Positions 56,660 through 64,000 of a stretch of 64,000 nucleotides of DNA are shown piece after piece; position 1 is the stretch's first letter; each line of letters begins with the position of its first letter. A model generated the notes under the pieces. That model saw only the letters and a list, made by a program, of their open reading frames with translations. It searched no databases and was not told the origin of the DNA. The position numbers and the translations under genes are program-made. Where the stretch lies: contig OW203748.1 of assembly GCA_934045075.1 (NCBI GenBank), forward strand, positions 10,804,794-10,868,793. The letters are read 5' to 3'. This stretch comes from Yponomeuta sedellus (lineage: Eukaryota; Arthropoda; Insecta; Lepidoptera; Yponomeutidae).

Positions 56660-56863
56660 GCAACACTAGAGCTTGTCCATAATGTTCGTTCCAGGTCCAA
56701 ACTTTGTAGGTACAAGTTGATAAACCACCAACTAAAGCAAATAAAAAGCAAGAAATTGTCTCGTGGCTGGAAAAAAAAATGTGGAAGCAAGTCCAACTTT
56801 ATTGTAAGCTGAGTTGTTGAATTTGGTAAAAGCAAACAAGCCATCCAAGCCTTGCTATGTAAT
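56660..56863 (+). pseudogene. Tc1/IS630-like (DDE_3) transposase, left half
   Basis: Reads VQVDKPPTKANKKQEIVSWL, then after a frameshift in a 9-A run NVEASPTLL-stop-AELLNLVKANKPSKPCYV. This is the segment between the second Asp and the final Glu in DDE_3-type transposases (xKxPTxNxKKxxIxxWL). A TAG (56707-56709) and a TAA (56805-56807) are also present. The frame continues into 61388 once the intervening element is removed. The 5' part with the first catalytic residues is not recognisable. Confidence 0.75.
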
Positions 56864-57132
56864 AGGGATGTGGACTAATGTTCGGAATGGATTTTGTTTT
56901 ATAGATAGACGCTATTTAAACACGAAAAAAATTATTTCATGAAAAAATACGTCATATTTTACTAAAAAAATACATAATTAAAACTACTTTTTAAAATTCC
57001 CGCCAAAACGTTCTAAACTAACGCGTGAGTATGATGACGTCACAGACCGATAAACAATCTCGCGCTCTATGAAAGTTAACCTGATATTCAGTGAAATCTT
57101 ACGAATAAATAAGTTTTCTGAAAGGTGTTAAA

Positions 57133-59494
57133 ATGAATACGATGTACAAATGCTGTGCAGTACCCATGTGTAAAAGTACGTCAATAAGTACGCCGCAAAA
57201 AATGTTCATACATGTTCCGAAAATTGCTAAAATAAGGAGAAAGTGGCTAACGCTTGCTAGAAGATGTTCAACATCATTGTCATCTACAAGTACCAGCTAT
57301 TTTTGTGAAGACCACTTTGATGTAGGTACCTAAGCCAAATATTCTAAAAGTATTGTACGATAAAATTTAACGAGTATGTACTTAGGTACAAAATAGTTTT
57401 AGATAGGTAGTTTTGTAGGTTATGTAAGTGGCAAAACTTGTTTCAACTTTTTACACACTTGTACACTATACGTAACTCATTTTATAACACATCAAATTTC
57501 AGCTTCAAAATGACATGGAAAACTATGTACAATATACAACAATGGGCTCGGTAGGTCGAATAAGGATGAGACCTGGTTGTTTACCTACAAAGTTTGCTTG
57601 CCAACCAACAAGGGCCAATACCTCTACCTATGGCTGCCGACCAGCAGCTGCAAAAAGGCAAAGGCTCGCATTGATAAATGAATGTGAAGAAGACATAAGA
57701 AAAGCTGCAGTTCAACATAGTGAAAATTTAAATATTGAAGTTCCTAATCAACATGAAGGTCAGTACCCTTTGAGCCCCATAAAGTAAATTCAGGGTGTTA
57801 AAGTAAGCACTTTTTGTGTACCACAATTATTGTTAACCCCTTGAAACTATTTTCAATAACTATGTTACCTGTGAATGTATTAACATTAACATACAGGCAC
57901 ATACATTGTTTCTGGCCCCACACTAGGATACCCTGTGTCGTGGGAACGAGAAACAGCTACGTCACAAACATGTAAACATCCAAGAGTTATTTTTTTTCTC
58001 TCCAGCCGGGGATCGAACCCAGGACCTCTCGCATAGTAAGCAGATGCGCTAACCATTACGCCACAGAGGTTGTCAGTAGGATGTAGAATGTAGTTTCCAA
58101 CTTTGAGATAAAGTACTTTTGATTGACTGATCCGTGCTTCGCAAGGCACGTTAAGCAGTTGGTGCCGACTGCCGTCGATGGCAGTCCTTAAGCCAAGTCA
58201 AAGCCTTAGACCTTCTTTAGGGAAGAGACCCCTCGGTGGGGACTAGTATATGTCTGTCTTAATAGAACTTTGTCTTTCAGATGCATTCCATGAGCAACAA
58301 CAAACAACAAAAATTGATAAAGCAGCCCAGATAAACATAAGGCCCAAATATCGCAGTAAAACTACTCAGACTGAAATTAAAACACGCACAAGACAAACCT
58401 CTCCGATAAAGTTTCCTAGTACTTCTATATCTACTTCTCCATTCAAAGTTTCAGAGTTGAAGCCATTTATAAAACCACAGTTATTGAGAACAATTGCATC
58501 CTGCAACTTAAGAAACGATGACAAATCAGACAGTGATATATCATCAATGTACAATCCATCTGTATCAGGCATATCAAAAACTTCTTCTGACACAACTAGT
58601 TTCAAAGATGAGTTGAAAAAAATACCTAATTTAAAATCTATGGTAGAACATACTGTACATAAAATAAAAAAAAATCCACAGTTCTATATAGGTGTACCGA
58701 AAGATTGTTTTGATTTAATTAAAATTATGCATGAGCATACAGGTATTCCAGAACACAAAATATTATTGTGTTTGAAGAAAATTCGACTGGACAGCAAGTT
58801 TTCTGAACTTTCTGATGAGTTTGAAATAAGCAAGTCATATGCATGTAAAATATTTACAGAAAGTGTAGGCAAAATAGCTGAAGTTATGAGGCCTTTTATT
58901 GTAAGTTTAGACAAGTTGGCAATCAAAAGATGTTTGCCCATTGCATTTAGAAAAAATTATTATAATGTAACTTGCATAATAGATTGTCTCGAAATTGAAA
59001 TTCAAAAACCCGGTAAAGCCTTAAATCAATCTCTGACATGGTCAGAGTATAAAAAGGCCAACACCATAAAATACCTGATTTCAAGTACACCAAATGGACT
59101 TGTGAATTATATTTCACAGGGTTATGGAGGGAGAATCAGTGATGTATGTCTGGTAGAAAATAGTGAATTTCTTAACTGTTTACCAAGTGGGGCACATGTA
59201 ATGGCTGACCGAGGCTTTAAACATGTTGAAACACTATTACTTAGGGTTGGGTGTAAACTAATAAGGCCACCTAGTGTAGTATCAGGTAATAAATTATCTA
59301 AAGAAGAAGCAAAGGAGACGAAAAAAATTGCAAGTCTGAGGATTCATATAGAGAGAGTTATTAGACGCATCAGAGAGTTTTCTTTTTTAAAGCCACATGC
59401 TTGTGTAAATAGTTATCTTATAGGGAAACTTGATGATGTCATAGTTATTGCTTGTGGTCTTATAAATTTACAAAACTCATTAATTAATAAGTGA
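57133..59494 (+). CDS. THAP-domain DDE transposase (three exons, 552 aa)
   Basis: Exons inferred at 57133-57321, 57503-57758 and 58281-59494, with donors GAT|GTAGGT and AAG|GTCAGT and acceptors TTTCAG; all phases agree. Residues 1-~90 form a THAP C2CH zinc finger: C8-x4-C13, W38, C58-x2-H61. After a Ser/Thr/Lys-rich linker, about residues 303-343 look like a helix-turn-helix (HTH_Tnp_4). A DDE_Tnp_4 fold follows with D383 (IIDCLEI), D458 (ADRGF) and E506 (IHIERVIRRIREF). No stop or frameshift occurs in the joined exons, so the enzyme may be functional. The ATG at 58250 belongs to intron sequence and is not the start. It should bind the element ends and cut DNA in the nucleus. Confidence 0.88.
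57892..58074 (-). mobile_element. tRNA-headed SINE D, copy 2, in the transposase intron
   Basis: Reversed match to 20816-21029, including GGTTCGATCCCCGGCTGG and CAGGGTATCCTAGTGTGGGG. Lies in intron 2, so the coding frame is spared. Confidence 0.8.
58128..58252 (+). mobile_element. 5S-derived SINE type B fragment in the same intron
   Basis: TCCGTGCTTCGCAAGGCACG...GCCGTCGATGGCAG...GGAAGAGACCCCTCGGTGGGG; head absent and centre deleted. Confidence 0.7.
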
Positions 59495-59570
59495 TAATAT
59501 AAATAATATGAAACTGAAAATAAAAACACTAAAATAAAAATAATGAGGTGTTTATTTATTTTTTTCTCTT

Positions 59571-61100
59571 TTACTCATCTGTTGTTTTATACAATAACGG
59601 GTAAATATTTTGTTTCGAAAATAATAATAAAAAATTTATTAAAGAACTAACATATTCTTTATCAAATTCCACTAATATAATATTTACTTTATTATTAATT
59701 TGAAAATTAACATCTGCAACACAAAAGTAGCACTTTTTATAACCACAAACATACATTTGTATTTGGTCATAACATAACATTTGTTTGAGGGTTTCCCATT
59801 CTGTATATAATGTTTTAGTGTTCTCATTATAGGGGCATTTTCTATAAGAAACTGCTCGCCTATTCCATCTGGTGAACCAGCAATCATGGGAAAGTCTTTG
59901 CTAATGAAAATACCACATTTCCTTATCCTTTTTTGGAGCATGGTTTGCACAGTTTTTAATACCTTACATTCCAAAGCTCTCCCACGTTGCATAGCTGGAG
60001 TATCCGGAATGTTGCCACCCATTATCAATGATACCATTGAAAATTCAATGATGATACTAAGGTACCATCACTTGTTTTGCATTTTTTCACTTCATAAGCC
60101 TTGGAAGCTGTTATTCGACCAAATCAAACTTTCTCAACAAATCAAACGACCAGACCAAACCAAGTTGCTGCCAGTCCGGTCTCTTGTGTTTTCCTCCACC
60201 TTTTTTAATAAGTCAGTAGTAAATAAGCCAGATATTTGCTTGATGAAGTCATCACTACATGCTTCTTTAAATTTCTGCACTAACTGGTACATTGAAAGCC
60301 CTTCTTCATCGTTAGTGATGTTTTGCACATATCTTAATAATGCACAGTTGTGAATACCTTTCGCTGTAGCCTGTTCCACAAACTTGTCAAAAACACTGGC
60401 ATCTGAAGAGGTTGAAGCTTGTGTCTTAGTTAATTATGAGGTTGTAATAAATTTTAGCGTTGTTCCCACTTTCGATAGTTGAGATTTTTTCCAGTAACAT
60501 TCTATCTGAGTACATGATGGCTCTTCGCTTCTTCGGTGCATCCACATCAAAAATGCTACAGCATGTTTGCACCCACCCATTGATGCAGCACAAGCGTGGC
60601 ATTGTGTGCTGATAACAAGACTGTTTTTTTCATCCACAATGACAGTCACTGTATACGGCTTAGCTCGAACTTGGTGTTCAGGGCACACGCGGCACTTCAC
60701 TGTACAAATGTTCAATTCTCTTCTCAACTGAACGTACCTATCCTACGGCATCATCGCCATAAGATTCTCTTGAAGATCTGGAATAGAGAAAGTAGGTAGC
60801 GTAAATATAGGTACAATAAAAATTTTACATAACCTAACTTTTCACATTGTTGTTAATTTGTTATAGTTAGTTGTAATATGACATTAAAGTATGCAAAAAT
60901 TATGTAAAGTGAATATAATTTAATAAAAAGTAGTGATGTAAAATTATAGGTAGGTATTTCAAACGTACTTACGATGACATTTTTACGTTTCTAAGCTCCG
61001 CTGCACAAAAATCCTTATTTCGGGCAAAATAACTTGCCACCATCAACGAATCTATCTTCGGTAAGTTAGAACTACTTCCTTTGATGAATCCAGTCTCCAT
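59571..61100 (-). pseudogene. YqaJ-type nuclease of the ISL2EU element, broken
   Basis: Start at 61100. Exon 1 (61100-60973) reads METGFIKGSSSNLPKIDSLM..., donor TC|GTAAGT. Exon 2 begins at 60777 after CTATTCCAG and reads SSSRESYGDDAVG. Then: an extra ~4 bp (GGATAGGTACG) shifts the frame; ICTVKCRVCPEH and CHACAASMGGCKHAVAFLMW form a Cys/His (SWIM-like) finger; a TAA follows ITTS; a shift precedes RITASKAYEV; a ~23-bp insertion interrupts GTLVS|LIMGG; RGRALE and SPDGI are kept; the following catalytic E-x-K segment is altered by a small deletion; and the frame shifts again before QIQMYVCG...FCVAD. At least five lesions, so no full-length nuclease. The partner transposase is intact. Confidence 0.82.
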
Positions 61101-61387
61101 TGTTATAATATTACAATAATATTATAATAATATCGTTGAAATTAGTTCGCCGGTGATACTTTTGACTACGTGAGCTTGTTTTGTTTAGCGGTCAGTGACG
61201 TCACCCGCGCTTTGATGGACGTTCGCAGTCACGTGATAATGGGTATTAAATAATGCAATTTAAACTATTTTTATTTATTTTATGGCAAATAAATATATTC
61301 TTAGAATGTTATTATACGTTTTTAAATACGGTCTTTAATTATAAAAAAATAACTTAACATGAATTGGTAACATGTGTCAACATCCGT

Positions 61388-61748
61388 ATTGATGAAATAG
61401 CACTAGAGCATGGACACGAAGTTATTCGATTGCCACCTTACCACTGCCAGTATAACGCTATCGAGCTTATTTGGAAACAAACAAAAGGGTCATGCAGCGC
61501 GTAACAATACTGAGCCACCCTTCAGTACTGCAAAAATGATGGTTCTGCTACAAACTGCATGTGCAGAAGTCACTTCAGAAGACTGGAGAAAAGTCGTCGA
61601 GAAAACAAAGAAAATAATTTTCGATGATTTTGAACGAGATGTGAGAATAGACAACATTATCGAAGAAGAATTTATTATATTTTTGGGAGCGGACAGCAGT
61701 GATGACGATGACAACACTCGTTATAGTTCTATTAGTTCTAGTGAATAA
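61388..61748 (+). pseudogene. Tc1/IS630-like (DDE_3) transposase, right half
   Basis: Continues from 56863: VIDEIALEHGHEVIRLPPYH then CQYNAIELIWKQTKG, which holds the third catalytic acid (Glu in NAIELIW). One extra G shifts the frame to HAARNNTEPPFSTAKMM, DWRKVVEKTKKII and an Asp/Ser-rich end. It ends at a TAA at 61746-61748. A typical C-terminus for this transposase type in arthropods. Confidence 0.85.
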
Positions 61749-62195
61749 ATGCAGTTTTTCTTGGTTAAACTATATACGTGTCTTATTTTGTTTTATAAAT
61801 TTTGGTTAGATAATGATGGGACAGGGATTTGATTAATAATTGTTTATTTGATTTGATTTTCGATGGAACTCAATTAAAATTACAGTACCTATACGTACTC
61901 TTTCACAATAACTGCATTCGATTCATAAATGTTTGAAGTCCGTATCGAATCATTCGATTTAATCGATGATTTTTAGCAGTTCACCTCACTATGAAGCTAA
62001 AACTGACACATGGCAAATGTGGCCTATTAAATTGGCTCTACTTTAATCTGTGATACAGGCGTGAGGTTATGTATGTATCTATGTATGTAATTTATACTTA
62101 ACTGGCGTTAGTAGGTAGTTAGACTGTGCTTCGTAAATAAGATCAATTAAAGAAATATAAGTCCGTGATTAGCCTCTGTTTTGCCCGGTTTTTTC
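61749..62195. other. AT-rich stretch with a LINE F tail remnant
   Basis: 62048-62090 is GATACAGGCGTGAGGTTATG plus (TATG)n; otherwise unassigned. Confidence 0.45.
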
Positions 62196-63125
62196 TCTCG
62201 TGGTCCCATTATTTTGTCCCGTTACACGTCATCAACGGGCCCACGAGGGATAAACTATTTCTCGTGGTCCCATTAAAGAATATGATGCCTCTCCTTTTGA
62301 ATAAATGTTTAAGTAAAAGTATCAGGGTCCCATGAAATTGCAAGACATGGAGAAGACGTTTTTTTTTTGTACAAGCAAAGGGAAAGCCGTAGATAGAGTA
62401 GAACTATCCCTCTACGGGGAAAGCGCTAAATGTTTGTGAAAAAGTATTAGGCTCTCATGAAAGCGCAAGACAAGACAAACCTCCATAGCTCTTCATGGAG
62501 GTTTGTGATAAAACACCATATGAAAACTTTTTTAGCGTAGCTTTTCCTACAAACACAGCAGTTTACTTAGTGAAATAAAATTTAAATACTTTTTGGCCAA
62601 ATAGCAAGCTCGTAAAGAAATGGGGCGTCCTAGTCAAAAAAGTTTGAGTAAAAGTTTGTAAAGTCAACAGTTCTCCCTTCAAATTCTATTTAGTTCCATC
62701 AAGCTTGATGGTCTCATAACAGTCTCCGTAGCCGGATCGGCATGGACGACATCATTATCATCAGTTCCATCATGGGAACAAGCGGGTGTTTTCTCGTGGT
62801 CCCATTATTTTGTCCCGTGAACGGGGATAGTTATCCCTCGTGGTCCAGTTATACGTCCCGTTACATTATGCAATCCCAGTACTTTCTTTTCCAAAATCTA
62901 ACAGTAAAACTTAATTCAGAAAAGTTGTATGAGCAACGGGAGAAGGATACAGGGAGGAGAGGGAGAAGGAAAGAAACGTGGCGCTGAACGTGACAAGCCA
63001 GTGAATAATTCTACTCTAATTCTACAGGAGCCATCATATTTATTAACGGGACCACGAGAAATAGTTTATCCCTCGTGGACCCGTTGATGACGTCTAACGG
63101 GACCACAAGGGATAGTTATCATTCC
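62196..63125. mobile_element. 'CTCGTGGTCCC' elements, three heads in ~930 bp
   Basis: Plus-oriented heads at about 62200-62290 and 62790-62865, and a minus-oriented copy at 62925-63120 that matches 22213-22445 (GCTGAACGTGACAAGCCAGTG). Between them are hairpins such as AAACCTCCAT...ATGGAGGTTT near 62480-62506. No convincing transposase. Confidence 0.6.
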
Positions 63126-63175
63126 ATCATTCGCTTTAGTACTATCAAGCTAATGATGGTACTAAAGCGAATGAT
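63126..63175. repeat. 17-bp hairpin at the element edge
   Basis: ATCATTCGCTTTAGTAC ... GTACTAAAGCGAATGAT, 16-base loop. Confidence 0.85.
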
Positions 63176-64000
63176 CGAGATTCTCGGTCATAGGTCGTAA
63201 AGATAAGAGATTGGTCTGACAAGTTTTGCGAAAACGATACGTAAAGTTTTTTTTTCTATTAGTGGCACTAGGTGCTGCAGCATGTAGCTCAGAAGCATTG
63301 AAAATAAAAGTCAAATGTATGTACCACAGAAAATTTTATTTACCTTTTCATCATTTTCACAATACAGGTACATCTTAAGAAAACAGCTTTATTTAAACAA
63401 CTACACTAACTAAGAACTAAAGAACTACATCATAAATAGACATTTTCATAAATACAGCAAATACAATAAATAAAATCTAAGAACTGAAATACAATGCGTC
63501 CACTTTCATTCGGCTTTTAGGTCTTTCAGGAATGTCTGGTCAATTGACCTATTTACCCTAAGGTCCTGTCCTTAATGTCCTTCCTTGTATTTCCTTGAAT
63601 TACCCCTTTCTGCCCCTGATTTCTTTCCAAGTTTCCACTTCCTGATCTCCATTTATCGTGAATATGAATATGTCTAATTGAAAAGATGCCTGTCTTGAAT
63701 ATTACAAATGTTTTACTAGCAATTTCAGGACGAACAACTGAACTACTTTTACTTTGACGGCATTGACGAATTTGTAAAAAAAATACGTCCCTATAAAATC
63801 TATAGAACTGTCCATGTATTAGGCCCACCATATCCTGAACGATTCTAATCGTAAATTTGTCAAGTGAGTATGGATTTTGACAGATAGATGGGAATCGCTT
63901 GGGATTTGGTACGCGTAATTATACCACTAACCAGGATCAAAGTATAGCGAGGTCACGAAATGTAACAACCTATCCGATAGACTTATTCTCTCTTTTTTCA
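63176..64000. other. Low-repeat stretch; possible 3' exon on the minus strand
   Basis: A 92-codon minus ORF (63553-63831) with a basic, polar C-terminal part. A minus-strand AATAAA lies at about 63340. No domain recognised and no repeat match, so it may be a host 3' end or chance. Confidence 0.2.

Larger units (their letters stand above)
56864..61387 (+). mobile_element. ISL2EU-type two-gene DNA transposon, 4524 bp
   Basis: Ends AGGGATGTGGACTAATGTT and, reversed, ACGGATGTTGACACATGTT (19 bp, four mismatches), flanked by AT (56862-56863, 61388-61389). A subterminal inverted repeat TGACGTCAC(A/T)GACCG(A/C)TAAAC lies at 57035-57055 and 61183-61203. It carries a forward THAP-DDE transposase and a convergent YqaJ-type nuclease gene 76 bp apart, the gene pair I know as characteristic of the ISL2EU superfamily. 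Two SINE fragments sit in the second transposase intron. Confidence 0.88.

Noticed and set aside
58250..58280. ATG at 58250 as the transposase start
   Set aside because: It lies in intron sequence derived from a SINE tail; the exon starts at 58281 after TTTCAG and the THAP exons lie upstream in phase.
59886..60353. 155-aa plus-strand ORF
   Set aside because: It is the antisense shadow of the YqaJ-type gene, whose motifs read on the minus strand.

Overview
This is an insect nuclear window, most probably a moth or butterfly. The basis is the mix of repeats: RTE-type and other non-LTR retrotransposon 3' ends, tRNA- and 5S rRNA-derived SINEs, TA- and TTA-flanked MITEs, Helitron-like ends of the 'GCCCCGCGGTGT' type, and (TATG)n-tailed repeats. 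No bacterial gene organisation is present. I found no intact host gene. Nearly all supported features are mobile elements, many inserted into one another.

Layout. 1-1.05 kb is a non-LTR retrotransposon 3' end with an RTE fragment inserted in it. 1.2-21.6 kb is a dense mosaic of 5S-derived SINEs, tRNA-derived SINEs, RTE tails, MITEs, Helitron-like ends and pentanucleotide arrays. 21.9-29.5 kb is sparser: an ISL2EU-type transposase fragment, a 380-bp palindrome, a miniature LTR element and a Harbinger-like MITE. 29.8-47.2 kb returns to LINE and SINE fragments, with a decayed RTE reverse transcriptase (35.3-36.0 kb), two copies of a composite inverted SINE, and a hAT-like element. 47.5-53.2 kb holds a MITE swollen by a 355-bp pentanucleotide array, a Harbinger-like element with a MADF remnant, and a 108-112 bp satellite with a 436-bp higher-order period. 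53.2-56.6 kb is mostly unassigned.

The centrepiece is 56.66-61.75 kb. A two-gene DNA transposon of the ISL2EU type (56864-61387) carries a forward three-exon THAP-DDE transposase that reads open throughout. A convergent YqaJ-type nuclease gene with a CxC...CxH finger is broken by several indels. This element sits inside an older Tc1/IS630-like (DDE_3) transposase gene. Removing it with one copy of the flanking AT dinucleotide joins the two halves of that older protein in one reading frame, which fixes both ends to the base. A second, more decayed transposase fragment of the same superfamily lies at 23.05-23.2 kb.

The other strong theme is an abundant SINE whose head resembles the internal promoter of 5S rRNA. 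It occurs in two head types (called A and B here) about 25 times. Many sequential insertions can be ordered by target-site duplications.
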